A stretch of DNA of 64,000 nucleotides from Gallintestinimicrobium propionicum. GTDB taxonomy: Bacteria > Bacillota > Clostridia > Lachnospirales > Lachnospiraceae. The notes beneath the pieces were generated by a model, which was not told the origin of the DNA, did not search any database, and worked only from the letters and a program-made list of their open reading frames with translations. Positions within the stretch are counted from its first letter, which is position 1; every line of letters begins with the position of its first letter. The DNA is taken from NCBI RefSeq assembly GCF_025567525.1, contig NZ_JAOQJY010000009.1, forward strand, positions 69,428 to 133,427. The letters are read 5' to 3'. This document shows, piece by piece, positions 1-8,631 of the stretch. A program made the translations under genes and the position numbers.

Positions 1-155
1 ACCTGGGGCGCTGCAAGTCCGACGCCGTTTGCCTCATACATCGTATCAAACATGTCATTGATCAGCTCCTGAATGCGGGGTGTCATCTCCTTGACCTCTT
101 TGCATTTTTTATTCAGGACGGGATCTCCGATCGTTCTGATATTGCGAATTGCCAT
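1..155 (-). CDS. def: Peptide deformylase, 3' part cut by window edge
   Basis: Removes the formyl group from the N-terminal methionine of new proteins in the cytoplasm. Only the first 51 codons are in the window. They read MAIRNIRTIGDPVL and run on to the family's first metal-site motif GVGLAAPQ near residues 44-51, which identifies the gene. The ATG at 155 follows an AGAGAGGAA ribosome site. It lies 98 bp downstream of priA on the same strand, with no terminator seen between them. A priA-def order is common in Firmicutes, so co-transcription is likely. The catalytic EGC and HEXXH motifs lie outside the window and cannot be checked. Confidence 0.93.
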   Translation of the reverse strand, partial: MAIRNIRTIGDPVLNKKCKEVKEMTPRIQELINDMFDTMYEANGVGLAAPQ

Positions 156-253
156 TCTTTTGTTCCTCTCTTTCTGATGTTCTGTCTTACTCTCTGTTAT
201 CGGTTTGCTGTCCTTTCTTGCTATGCAGGCAGCATCTGTCTCCTGATGATTTT

Positions 254-2569
254 CTAGAAGCTGTGCACCGGATCGAAATCAAACTGACACAGCGCTTTCT
301 GCCGCTGCGGCAGGCTGCGCATCTGCTCAATTCCGTCCTTTAATTCTACCAGCTTTTCGTAGTCATGGTTTTTTAAATAAATACCATAGCGGTAAACGTC
401 GTTAATTTTGCCAATCAGTGCCGGCGCAGGACCGATCACAATCGTATCGGGCAGGGCAGCGCCGGCGGCGTTGTGTGTCGCGGCGGGTGTTGGTATTTGC
501 ACAGTGCCTGACATTTTCTGTGTAAACTGCCGCGACTGAGTTACCTGTCGTACGTAACTCGCTGCCTCCTGTGCGCCTGCAAGCGCCTCTTCCTGCTTTT
601 TGGAATAAAACTGCACCGCAAGGATGTGAGACGCAGGCGGATAGGAAAGCAGCTGCCGATACGTCAGCTCTTCTTTATAAAATCCCTCATAATCCTGCCG
701 TGCAGCATACTGAATGCTATAATGATCCGGCTGGTAAGTCTGGATCACAACCTCACCTGGACGGCTTCCGCGTCCGGCACGCCCCGCCGCCTGCGTCAGC
801 AGCTGAAACGTCCGTTCTCCGGCACGGTAGTCGCTCATGGACAGCGACAGATCCGCCGCCAGCACACCGACCAGCGTCACCGCCGGGAAATCATGCCCTT
901 TGACGATCATCTGCGTACCGACCAGGATATCCGCATCCCCTCTGGCAAACGCCGCCAGAATCTTTTCATAGCTTTCCCGCGTGCGGGTCGTATCCGCGTC
1001 CATACGCAGCACTCGTGCCTGCGGAAACATTTTATGAAGCTGTTCTTCCATCGCTTCCGTTCCCGCCCGAAAGCCCAGTATATATTTCGAACCACAGGAC
1101 GGACAGAGCTTCACGGCAGGCTGCTCATACCCGCAATAATGGCAGACCAGCCTTCCGCCCCTGTGCTCCGAAAGGGAAACGTCGCAGTGCGGACATTTGC
1201 ATACATAGCCGCAGGCACGGCACGAGACAAATCCTGCATAGCCGCGCCGGTTCAAAAACAGCATCGACTGCTCTTTCCGCGCCAGACGATCCCTTAATTT
1301 TTCCTGCAGGCTCACCGAAAAAATCGACCGGTTGCCATTTCGCAGCTCTTCGCGAAGGTCTGCGATTTCCACTCTGGGAAGGCTTCCGCCGGTCAGCCGC
1401 TTCGTCAGTTTATAAAAATGATAGTCCCCCCTCTGAGCACGACTGTAAGCTTCCAGCGAAGGCGTTGCGGAACCCAGCACCAGCGTTGCATCGGAAAGCT
1501 CAGCGAGCTTCTGAGCTGTCTCCCGCGCGTGATACTTCGGGCTCGTTTCACTTTTATAGCTCAGCTCATGTTCCTCATCCATCAGAATCATCCCGAGATT
1601 TGGAAACGGCACAAACAACGCCGACCTTGGACCGATGATAACATCCAGTTCCCCTCGCTCTGCCCGCCTGCACTGATCCTGTTTTTCCCCGACGCTGAGC
1701 GTCGAATTCATCACGGAAACCCGGTCGCCGAAGCGCGCCGTAAACCGCTGCACTGTCTGATAGGTCAGCGCAATTTCCGGAATCAGCACGATGGACTGTC
1801 GTCCTCTTTTTATCATGCCCTCAATGAGTGCCAGATAAACCTCTGTTTTTCCACTGCCCGTGATACCGTGGATCAGGCTCGGTCTGCGGTCATTTTGGTC
1901 AAAAGCGTTTAAAATTCCATTTACCGCCCTTTGCTGTTCCTCCGAAAGCGTCTTTTTTTCCGTTTCTTCGCCCATTCTCCGGATCGGGTTACGGTACGCT
2001 ACAGAAGCATGTACCTTTAACACGCCGTCGGATTCCAGTTTGCTGATTACAGACGACGGAACTTTTAACCTTTTGGTCGCTACCTCCCACGAAATCGTCC
2101 GGTTCGTCATAAGCTCCTGTAACAGTCGGAGCCTCGCTGTCTGATGCTTTCTTTCCATCTGCGCAGCCAGCTCCTGCGTTTGTGCATCCTGTAACAGCAG
2201 TTCAATGCTTTTTCGCTCTTTTTCCCCGACGGTCGCCCTCGCAGGCAAAACGGTTTTCAGAGCCTGTATCATCGTAGAACCGTACTGCTGCTTCATCCAC
2301 GCCGCCAGCACGATCAACCGCTGTGACGGCTCCTTTGTTCCCGGAAGCACAGAATCGATCTCTTTCATCCGTTCCCGCGGGAACTCCGAATGATCCGTCA
2401 CCTCGATCACATAGCCGGTGCGCAGCACATTTCCTGCACCAAACGGAATTTTTACCCGCACGCCGGGTGTCACGCTGTCTGCCAGGCGCTCCGGAATCCG
2501 GTAGCCGAAGGGCCGATCCACTTTTTCATGGGAGATATCCACGATCACGTTCGCAAATTCTTTTTTCAA
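254..2569 (-). CDS. priA: Primosomal replication-restart helicase PriA
   Basis: Superfamily 2 DNA helicase that rebuilds the primosome at stalled forks. The 771-residue product has an N-terminal DNA-binding domain, Walker A GITGSGKT at 235-242, a DEEH box at 331-334 and GSATPS near 366-371. A cysteine-rich zinc region lies between about 450 and 492 (RACGYVCKCPHC, CHYCGY, CPSCGS). Length is normal for the family. Residues about 690-725 form a low-complexity insert (PTPAATHNAAGAALP) near the C-terminal domain, probably a flexible loop. The ATG overlaps the murE stop by 4 bp (ATGA), implying translational coupling. Confidence 0.97.
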   Translation of the reverse strand: MKKEFANVIVDISHEKVDRPFGYRIPERLADSVTPGVRVKIPFGAGNVLRTGYVIEVTDHSEFPRERMKEIDSVLPGTKEPSQRLIVLAAWMKQQYGSTMIQALKTVLPARATVGEKERKSIELLLQDAQTQELAAQMERKHQTARLRLLQELMTNRTISWEVATKRLKVPSSVISKLESDGVLKVHASVAYRNPIRRMGEETEKKTLSEEQQRAVNGILNAFDQNDRRPSLIHGITGSGKTEVYLALIEGMIKRGRQSIVLIPEIALTYQTVQRFTARFGDRVSVMNSTLSVGEKQDQCRRAERGELDVIIGPRSALFVPFPNLGMILMDEEHELSYKSETSPKYHARETAQKLAELSDATLVLGSATPSLEAYSRAQRGDYHFYKLTKRLTGGSLPRVEIADLREELRNGNRSIFSVSLQEKLRDRLARKEQSMLFLNRRGYAGFVSCRACGYVCKCPHCDVSLSEHRGGRLVCHYCGYEQPAVKLCPSCGSKYILGFRAGTEAMEEQLHKMFPQARVLRMDADTTRTRESYEKILAAFARGDADILVGTQMIVKGHDFPAVTLVGVLAADLSLSMSDYRAGERTFQLLTQAAGRAGRGSRPGEVVIQTYQPDHYSIQYAARQDYEGFYKEELTYRQLLSYPPASHILAVQFYSKKQEEALAGAQEAASYVRQVTQSRQFTQKMSGTVQIPTPAATHNAAGAALPDTIVIGPAPALIGKINDVYRYGIYLKNHDYEKLVELKDGIEQMRSLPQRQKALCQFDFDPVHSF

Positions 2570-4044
2570 AAAGAAATTCCTCTTTCTTTTAAGATATCCG
2601 CAATCAAATCTCTTTCATCCATCGGATATTTCACACCCTTAATTTCCTGATAATCCTCGTGTCCCTTCCCGGCGAGCACAATGATGTCGCCGGGCTGTCC
2701 GTGGTCGATCGCATAGGCAATGGCTTCTTTTCGGTCCGGGATGGAAATATAGACGCCATCTGTCTTTTTCATGCCTGTAATAATGTCTTCGATAATCGCC
2801 TCCGGCTCTTCAAAACGCGGGTTGTCGGACGTGATGATCGTAAAGTCCGCAAGATTTCCGGACACCTCTCCCATCTCAAACCGGCGCTCCCGGGAACGGT
2901 TGCCCCCACAGCCGAACACGCAGACCAGCCTTCCATGCTCATACTCCTTTAACGTCGTCAGCAGGCTCTTCAATGCCATCGCATTGTGGGCATAATCGAT
3001 CATCAGGGTAAATTCATTCGAAACCTTGACCATTTCGATACGTCCCTTAACCTTTGCTGCCAGAAGCGCCTTACAGATATCCGCTTCCGACACCTTAAAA
3101 TGTCTGCAGATCGCAATCGCAGTCAGCGCGTTGTATACCGAAAACCTTCCCGGCATCGCGATTTCTGCATGGAAATTCATCAATCCGGTCACATCAAAGG
3201 CGATGCCGAGATGTCCCTGTCTGTTTGTAAACTGCAGGTTCTGTGCGCGCAGGTCGGCTTTTTTAGACATGCCGTAGGTTTCCAGACTGCAGGTGTGCTC
3301 CTTTGTAATAAGCTGCCAGTGCACATCGTCACAGTTTGCAATCCCGACGCGGCACTGTTGAAACAGCAGACTCTTACAATGCGCATATTCTTCAAAGCTC
3401 CCATGCTCGTTCGGTCCGATATGATCCGGCTCCAGATTTGTAAAAATACCGAAATCGAATACAAAGCCCTGGGTCCGGTGGAGCATCAGTGCCTGAGAGG
3501 AAACCTCCATTACAACGGTATCACAGCCAGACTCCACCATTTTGGCAAAATATTCCTGCAAAAGATACGATTCCGGCGTCGTATTGACCGCGTGAATATG
3601 CGTGTCTCCGATGATTATTTCAATGGTTCCGACCAGTCCTACCTTTCGTCCCGCATTTTCCAGGATGGATTTTACCAGATAAGTGGTCGTCGTCTTACCC
3701 TTCGTTCCGGTGATGCCGATCGTCGTCAGTTTTTTTGCCGGATGGTCAAACCATGCCGCAGATACGAACGCGAGGGCATAGCGGGTATCCTCCACCCGAA
3801 TCAGGGTCGTTTCCGACTGTTTCGGAAGCTCTACTTCTTGGGATACGATAATCGCAGCCGCTTTTTTCTCTGCAGCCTCTGCGGCAGCCTGATGTCCGTC
3901 AAAATTTGCCCCCTTGATGCAGACAAACAGACAGCCTTCTACAATTTTTCGGGAGTCATAAACGACCGCCGTAATTTCTTTTTCCAGATTTCCTCTTTCA
4001 CAGGTAAAGGTAAGCTCACTCAAAAGCTCTTTCAATGCTTTCAT
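2566..4044 (-). CDS. murE: UDP-N-acetylmuramyl-tripeptide synthetase (MurE ligase)
   Basis: ATP-dependent Mur ligase that adds the third amino acid to UDP-MurNAc-dipeptide in cytoplasmic peptidoglycan synthesis. The 492-residue product has the N-terminal UDP-binding domain, the ATP loop GTKGKTTT at 113-120, the NTTPES substrate motif, DYAHN in the C-terminal part and DNPR at 407-410. DNPR is the motif of enzymes that add meso-diaminopimelate; lysine-adding enzymes differ there. The DYAHN segment departs from the usual DYAHTPD. Many clostridia carry a second, divergent MurE paralogue, and this may be that copy. It is followed immediately by priA. Confidence 0.93.
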   Translation of the reverse strand: MKALKELLSELTFTCERGNLEKEITAVVYDSRKIVEGCLFVCIKGANFDGHQAAAEAAEKKAAAIIVSQEVELPKQSETTLIRVEDTRYALAFVSAAWFDHPAKKLTTIGITGTKGKTTTTYLVKSILENAGRKVGLVGTIEIIIGDTHIHAVNTTPESYLLQEYFAKMVESGCDTVVMEVSSQALMLHRTQGFVFDFGIFTNLEPDHIGPNEHGSFEEYAHCKSLLFQQCRVGIANCDDVHWQLITKEHTCSLETYGMSKKADLRAQNLQFTNRQGHLGIAFDVTGLMNFHAEIAMPGRFSVYNALTAIAICRHFKVSEADICKALLAAKVKGRIEMVKVSNEFTLMIDYAHNAMALKSLLTTLKEYEHGRLVCVFGCGGNRSRERRFEMGEVSGNLADFTIITSDNPRFEEPEAIIEDIITGMKKTDGVYISIPDRKEAIAYAIDHGQPGDIIVLAGKGHEDYQEIKGVKYPMDERDLIADILKERGISF

Positions 4045-4134
4045 GAAATCGGTCTCCTTTCCGATCCGCTGCAGTTTCGCAGGAACGAACTATTACAATT
4101 TACAATCATAGCATATTGGCAGACATCCTGCAAT

Positions 4135-4602
4135 TTAGTACAGATTTTTCACCTTAAATTCGCGCTCCACCTCGCGGCGCTGATCCTTCTTTGCAATATC
4201 CTGCCGCTTGTCGTAGAGCTTTTTGCCGCGGCAGAGACCGATCTCCATCTTTGCGCGCCCGTCCTTAAAATAGACCTGCAGCGGCATGATCGTATAGCCT
4301 TTTTCCTTACATTTTGCGGCAAGCTTTAAAATCTCCGCTTTGTGCAGCAGAAGCTTTCTCGTGCGCAGCGGGTCTTTGTTGAACAGATTTCCCTTTTCAT
4401 AGGGGGAAATATGCATGCCATAAACGTACATTTCGCCGTTGTCTTCCTGTATAAACGCTTCTTTAATGCTGCACTTTCCAAGGCGCAGGCTCTTTACCTC
4501 CGTCCCGGCGAGTGCAAGACCGGCTTCCCAGGTTTCCTCTACAAAATAATCGTGATATGCTTTTTTATTGTTCGCGACCAGTTTCTGTGCTGATTTTGCC
4601 AT
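4135..4602 (-). CDS. smpB: SsrA-binding protein SmpB
   Basis: Partner of tmRNA in rescue of stalled ribosomes. The 155-residue product begins MAKSAQKLVANNKKAYHDYF and contains the family motifs GTEVKSLR, YVYGMHISPY and RKLLLHK, ending in the basic tail that enters the decoding centre. The ATG at 4602 is preferred over the upstream in-frame start because it follows GAGAGGAAACG and matches the family N-terminus. The start lies 38 bp inside the end of rnr. The rnr-smpB order is widely conserved in Firmicutes and fits joint action in degrading non-stop mRNA. No ssrA gene is visible in this window. Confidence 0.96.
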   Translation of the reverse strand: MAKSAQKLVANNKKAYHDYFVEETWEAGLALAGTEVKSLRLGKCSIKEAFIQEDNGEMYVYGMHISPYEKGNLFNKDPLRTRKLLLHKAEILKLAAKCKEKGYTIMPLQVYFKDGRAKMEIGLCRGKKLYDKRQDIAKKDQRREVEREFKVKNLY

Positions 4603-6565
4603 CGTTTCCTCTCTTTTCCGCCTCTTCCAGCTCAAAATCCACCGTTCCGGCATACCGGTTTGCCCCCGTCACCCGAACCGTCACCGTTTCGCCCAGCTGA
4701 TAGGTTTTGCCTGTGTGTTCGCCGACCAGCGCAGAGTTTTCTTCATCGAAGATAAAATAATCGCTGCGCAGGCTCGATACCGGAACCAGTCCTTCCACCG
4801 TATTCGGAAGCTCTGCATAAAAGCCCCAGCCCGTCACACCGGAAATGACTGCTTCCATCGTCTCCCCGATATGCTTTTCCATATACTGCGCCTTTTTCAT
4901 CTTTTCACAGATGCGCTCCGCCTCATCCGCACGCCGCTCTGTCTCGGACGAATGCTTTGCTACGCCGTTTAAAATGTCCTCATAATGCTCTTTTCGCTTT
5001 TCGGTTAACCGTCCCCGCAGAAACTCCTTGATAATCCGGTGAATCTGTAAATCGGGATATCGCCTGATTGGGGACGTAAAATGGCAATAATGTGTTGCTG
5101 CCAGTCCAAAATGTCCGCTGCATTCCGGCGAATAGACCGCGCGCTTCATGCTGCGCAGAATCAGTCTCGACAGCATCGCTTCCTCCGGCGTCCCTTCGAT
5201 CTGATCCAGAAGCTTTTGCAGCTGCTTCGGATGGACGTCTGCCCCGTTTTCCTGACGCTTTCCCTGTTTGCGCCCGATATGCAGCCGATAGCCGAAGTTT
5301 CCTAAAAATACGGACAACTGCTGCATTTTTTCCGGATCCGGGTTATCGTGTACGCGGTATAAAAACGGCTCCTCCAGCCAGTAAAAATGCTGTGCCACCG
5401 TCTCGTTTGCCGCCAGCATAAAATCCTCAATCAGCTTCGTCGCGTCGTTTCGCTCATGCGGGTGAATCGACAGCGGCTCGCCGTTTTCATCCAGTTCGAT
5501 CTTGCTTTCCGGAAAATCAAAATCCACCGCGCCGCGCTCTTTTCGTTTCTGCCGAAGCACCTTCGAAAGCTTCGCCATCTCTGTAAGCATCGGTGCTTCG
5601 TCGCGGTATGCTTCCCAAAGGGCTTCGTCGCCGTCCAGAATTTTTTGCACCTGCGTATAGCTCATGCGCTTGTCCACACGGATCACAGATTCCACAATCT
5701 CATAATTGCCGATAGTTCCGCCCTTGTCCACTTCCATCAGGCACGACAGCGCCAGTCGGTCTTCCCCGGCATTTAGCGAACAGCACCCGTTGGACAGCTC
5801 CTTGGGAAGCATGGGAATCACGCGGTCAGGCAGATAAACGCTCGTTCCCCGTTCCTTTGCCTCCCAGTCCAGCGCGGAATTTTCCTGCACATAGTCTGCA
5901 ACGTCCGCAATATGAACACCCAGCAGCCATCTGCCGTCTTTTTCTTCAAGGCTGACTGCATCATCCAGGTCCCGCGCATCCTCGCCGTCGATCGTCACCA
6001 TCCGTATCGCCCGGAGATCTCGCCGCATCACGCAATCAGTCTCGCTGACCGGCTTGGAGACGCGCTGCGCCTGATTCAATACCTTTTCCGGAAATTCATC
6101 CGGAATGCCAAGGGCACGCACAACAGAGAGCATATCGATGCCCGGCTCATCTCTTCCGCCCAGCACCTCTATGATCTCGCCCTCCGGACTTTTGCCCTCT
6201 TCCCGACTCTCGATATATTCTGCAACGACCTTCGCACCGTCATAGGCATCCTTTTTCTTTTCCCGCGGGATAAAAATATCCGGCAGCTTTTTGTTGTCCG
6301 GCACGACAAAGCCAAAGTTTTCGCTCGACTGGTACAAACCAACTGCACGCAGAAGCTTCTTTTCTGCGCGCACATACCGTCCGCGCTTGGTCTGTTCTAT
6401 TTTTCCCTCTTCCAGAAGCTCCTCCAAAATACGCTTTAGCTCGCGCCGGTCTTCCGGTTTTACCTGCATGAAGATTGCGAGCTCCTTTTCTTTCATCGGG
6501 ACGTACTTTTCGTCCTCCACCAGCTCACAGATCAGTTTTTTTCTCTTTTCCAATAAATCTTCCAT
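4565..6565 (-). CDS. rnr: Ribonuclease R
   Basis: Processive 3'-5' exoribonuclease of the RNB family. The 666-residue product has an N-terminal winged helix (about 1-70), a cold-shock-like domain (SENFGFVVPDNK), the RNB catalytic core with DGEDARDLDDAV supplying the metal-binding aspartates, and a C-terminal S1 domain (GVTGWGFYAELPNTVEGLVP). It is shorter than typical RNase R of 700-800 residues because it lacks the long basic tail after S1. The start follows AGGTGACAT. The 3' end overlaps smpB by 38 bp. It is the second gene of a secG-rnr-smpB arrangement, although a terminator separates it from secG. Confidence 0.95.
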   Translation of the reverse strand: MEDLLEKRKKLICELVEDEKYVPMKEKELAIFMQVKPEDRRELKRILEELLEEGKIEQTKRGRYVRAEKKLLRAVGLYQSSENFGFVVPDNKKLPDIFIPREKKKDAYDGAKVVAEYIESREEGKSPEGEIIEVLGGRDEPGIDMLSVVRALGIPDEFPEKVLNQAQRVSKPVSETDCVMRRDLRAIRMVTIDGEDARDLDDAVSLEEKDGRWLLGVHIADVADYVQENSALDWEAKERGTSVYLPDRVIPMLPKELSNGCCSLNAGEDRLALSCLMEVDKGGTIGNYEIVESVIRVDKRMSYTQVQKILDGDEALWEAYRDEAPMLTEMAKLSKVLRQKRKERGAVDFDFPESKIELDENGEPLSIHPHERNDATKLIEDFMLAANETVAQHFYWLEEPFLYRVHDNPDPEKMQQLSVFLGNFGYRLHIGRKQGKRQENGADVHPKQLQKLLDQIEGTPEEAMLSRLILRSMKRAVYSPECSGHFGLAATHYCHFTSPIRRYPDLQIHRIIKEFLRGRLTEKRKEHYEDILNGVAKHSSETERRADEAERICEKMKKAQYMEKHIGETMEAVISGVTGWGFYAELPNTVEGLVPVSSLRSDYFIFDEENSALVGEHTGKTYQLGETVTVRVTGANRYAGTVDFELEEAEKRGNDGKISTETGREQ

Positions 6566-6750
6566 ATGTCACCTGTTATAAAATGAAACGGTGCCTTCCG
6601 CGCTACCGCAGTGCGATCTCATGTTACATACGGATTGCTCCGTGCTTTACACCACTGTAATGCTGCCAAATCGAATCCGGCTTCTGACGGATTCGTCGCC
6701 TGCGGCGGGTCGCGTAAGCGACATCTTCCGTTCCGCCGCAGTGCGATAAA

Positions 6751-6793
6751 GTGCTTTTTTAGCTATCAGCAAAGCTGATAGCTAAAAAAGCAC
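6751..6793. repeat. Perfect 20-bp inverted repeat with 3-nt loop
   Basis: Arms at 6751-6770 and 6774-6793 (starting GTGCTTTTTTAGCTATCAGC) are exact reverse complements around an AAA loop. The internal T and A runs allow termination on both strands. It partly overlaps the secG terminator, so the two hairpins compete for the same bases. It resembles in style, but not in sequence, the other palindromes at 38524, 55221 and 60415. Confidence 0.85.
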
Positions 6794-6810
6794 CCCGCCG
6801 TGCGGAGTGC
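6784..6810 (-). terminator. Rho-independent terminator of secG
   Basis: On the minus strand GCACTCCGC, a CGG-rich loop and GCGGGGTGC form a GC-rich stem followed by TTTTTT. It lies about 56 bp downstream of the secG stop. Confidence 0.85.
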
Positions 6811-6865
6811 TTTCGTAACATTCTGTACTTCTTATCCACGATATGCGCTCAGACAATACCGCTTA

Positions 6866-7111
6866 TCAGCCCCAGATTCTGGTGATGTTCAGAATTACTG
6901 CAATTACCATGAAGCCGATTGCCAGCCATTTGGTAATTTTAACAAGCAGTCCTTCCATAGAACGACCTTTGTTCTTTCCCCAGTAGGTCTCTGCACCGCC
7001 TGCGATAGCGCCAAGTCCTGCATCTTTGCCTTCCTGCATCAGAACCAGAACTGTCAGGGCAATACACATCACTATAAAAATCACAGTTAAAATAATTCTC
7101 AGAATCTCCAT
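6866..7111 (-). CDS. secG: Protein-export membrane protein SecG
   Basis: Small accessory subunit of the SecYEG translocon. The 81-residue product has two hydrophobic helices (about 4-23 and 58-78) around a loop containing the SecG motif LMQEGKDAGLGAIAGGAETYWGKNK, of which only the key residues MQEGK, GLGAI and GG are needed for recognition. Start is an ATG after GAGAGGA-like purines upstream. It is usually followed by rnr and smpB in Firmicutes, as here, but a strong terminator sits between secG and rnr. Confidence 0.93.
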   Translation of the reverse strand: MEILRIILTVIFIVMCIALTVLVLMQEGKDAGLGAIAGGAETYWGKNKGRSMEGLLVKITKWLAIGFMVIAVILNITRIWG

Positions 7112-7238
7112 GTTTCCTCACAATCCGCCGTTTTCCGGCTCTCCGTCCACATTTCATCTTTCCCTGCATTGATACCTCTCAATGCGAAACACATTGATTA
7201 TAGCATGAACGCTTCCAGAAAGCAAGATGCGATTCATA

Positions 7239-7273
7239 ACAATAGAATGTTCGCAGAGTGTGCATTCTATTGT
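7239..7273. repeat. Hairpin repeat, ACAATAGAAT family, copy 1
   Basis: Arms ACAATAGAATG and CATTCTATTGT (11 bp, exact) enclose TTCGCAGAGTGTG. It lies 55 bp downstream of the last gene of the first opp operon. There is no U-tract, so it is not a classical terminator. Related copies are at 16045, 41831 and 44097. Confidence 0.85.
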
Positions 7274-7327
7274 ATTGCGAATGGCGCATGTAAACCTTGA
7301 ACGGAACCTCCATGCCGCTCAGCCAGC

Positions 7328-7618
7328 TTACAGAACTTTCCAGAGCAGCAACAGCAAAAGGATCACCGCCGCTAGTCCGGCAAGATAGGCAAGTCCGATG
7401 AGAAGCGCCGCTTTGAGCGCTCCCATCGCATACCAGAAACGTTCTTTTTTATTCAGGGAGGAATCTTCCCACGGCCGGTCGTTTTTGACCTTCGGAACTT
7501 CTCCCTCCCGTCTTTTTTTTCGTCCGGAAAAAGGGGCAAACAGAGACGGCGTTTCGATACCGCTCATGTCCGCGATCACGCGGCCGTCGTCCTCTTCTTC
7601 CTGCTTATCCGTTCCCAT
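7328..7618 (-). CDS. Small membrane protein of unknown function at end of opp operon
   Basis: I do not recognise a family. The 96-residue product has an acidic, charged N-terminal half (EQEEEDDG-like start, then a basic KKRREGEVPK stretch) and a very hydrophobic C-terminus (about 64-96, ending AAVILLLLLLWKVL) long enough for one or two membrane helices. The ATG shares one base with the oppF stop (TAATG), so it is almost certainly translated by coupling and belongs to the opp operon. A role tied to the transporter is an inference from position only. Confidence 0.75.
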   Translation of the reverse strand: MGTDKQEEEDDGRVIADMSGIETPSLFAPFSGRKKRREGEVPKVKNDRPWEDSSLNKKERFWYAMGALKAALLIGLAYLAGLAAVILLLLLLWKVL

Positions 7619-8631
7619 TATTTATCGTAGAGATGGCAGACAACGTAATGTCCGGGTTCCACCTCTTTCTGAACCGGCGCTTCATGCTTGCAGCGCTCCA
7701 TGCAGTGGGCACAGCGGGTGTGGAACTTACAGCCCTCCGGCGGATTTGCAGGGGAAGGGATCGAGCCTTCCAGCACGATACGGTTCATCTTCGCTTCCGG
7801 ATCCGGGATCGGAATTGCAGAGAACAGGGCCTCCGTGTAAGGATGCAGCGGATTACGGAAAATATCCTCTGTCGTTCCGTACTCTACCAGATTGCCCAGA
7901 TACATAACGCCGACGGTATCGGAAATATACTCGACTACCGACAGGTCATGGGAAATGAACAGGTAGGTCAGGCTGTATTTTTCCTGCAGCTCCTTTAACA
8001 GGTTAATGATCTGCGCCTGAATCGATACGTCCAGCGCAGATACCGGCTCGTCACAGACAACGAATTCCGGATTTAAGGCAAGTGCTCTTGCGATACAGAT
8101 ACGCTGTCTCTGTCCGCCGGAGAACTCATGGGGATACCGGTCTTTGTGGAAGGGCTGCAAACCGCAGTTATCCATAACCTGATCGATATAGTCATTTAAT
8201 TCTGCCTTGGGAACCAGATTGTGCTCCCGAACCGCTTCGCCGATGATCTCACCGACAGGAAGACGGGGAGAAAGGCTGGAAAACGGATCCTGGAAGATGA
8301 TCTGCATTTTTGTACGCATCTTTCGCATCTCTTTGGAAGAAAGGTCATAAACCTCTTTTCCGTTAAACAGCACCTGTCCGCCGGTTTTTTCGCCGGACAG
8401 ACGCAGGATGGTACGTCCGGTCGTCGTCTTGCCGCAGCCGGACTCGCCTACCAGACCCATGGTGGTTCCGCGCTTCAAGTTAAAGGTTACGCCGTCAACA
8501 GCCTTGACCTGTCCAACGGTTTTACCGACCATACCGCCTTTGATGGGAAAATATTTTTTCAGCTGATTGACCATCAGAATATACTGCGGATCATATTCTA
8601 CCGGTGTGAAATCCTTATCGATTGGCTGCAT
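7618..8631 (-). CDS. oppF: Oligopeptide ABC transporter ATPase OppF, first system
   Basis: Cytoplasmic ATPase subunit energising peptide import with OppD. The 337-residue product has Walker A GLVGESGCGKTTTGRT, Q-loop QDPFSSLSPR, signature FSGGQRQRICIARAL, Walker B FVVCDEPVSALD and H-loop SHDLS. The C-terminal Opp/Dpp extension contains the cysteine cluster CKFHTRCAHCMERC that is typical of this subfamily. It directly abuts oppD (1 bp apart) and overlaps the following small membrane gene by one base. Family length is normal. Confidence 0.95.
   Translation of the reverse strand: MQPIDKDFTPVEYDPQYILMVNQLKKYFPIKGGMVGKTVGQVKAVDGVTFNLKRGTTMGLVGESGCGKTTTGRTILRLSGEKTGGQVLFNGKEVYDLSSKEMRKMRTKMQIIFQDPFSSLSPRLPVGEIIGEAVREHNLVPKAELNDYIDQVMDNCGLQPFHKDRYPHEFSGGQRQRICIARALALNPEFVVCDEPVSALDVSIQAQIINLLKELQEKYSLTYLFISHDLSVVEYISDTVGVMYLGNLVEYGTTEDIFRNPLHPYTEALFSAIPIPDPEAKMNRIVLEGSIPSPANPPEGCKFHTRCAHCMERCKHEAPVQKEVEPGHYVVCHLYDK

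Larger units (their letters stand above)
6566..6865. other. Intergenic stretch between rnr and secG, no gene seen
   Basis: This 300-bp gap holds the secG terminator and a perfect 20-bp inverted repeat. It also has a short duplication: a CCGCAGTGCGAT motif occurs near 6605-6617 and again near 6736-6748. No convincing ORF or strong promoter was found, although rnr must be transcribed from here or by readthrough. Confidence 0.6.

Noticed and set aside
2986..4329. Open frame of 447 codons on the plus strand opposite murE and smpB
   Set aside because: It spans two well-supported genes and their gap, is rich in F, R, C and H, and shows no domain.
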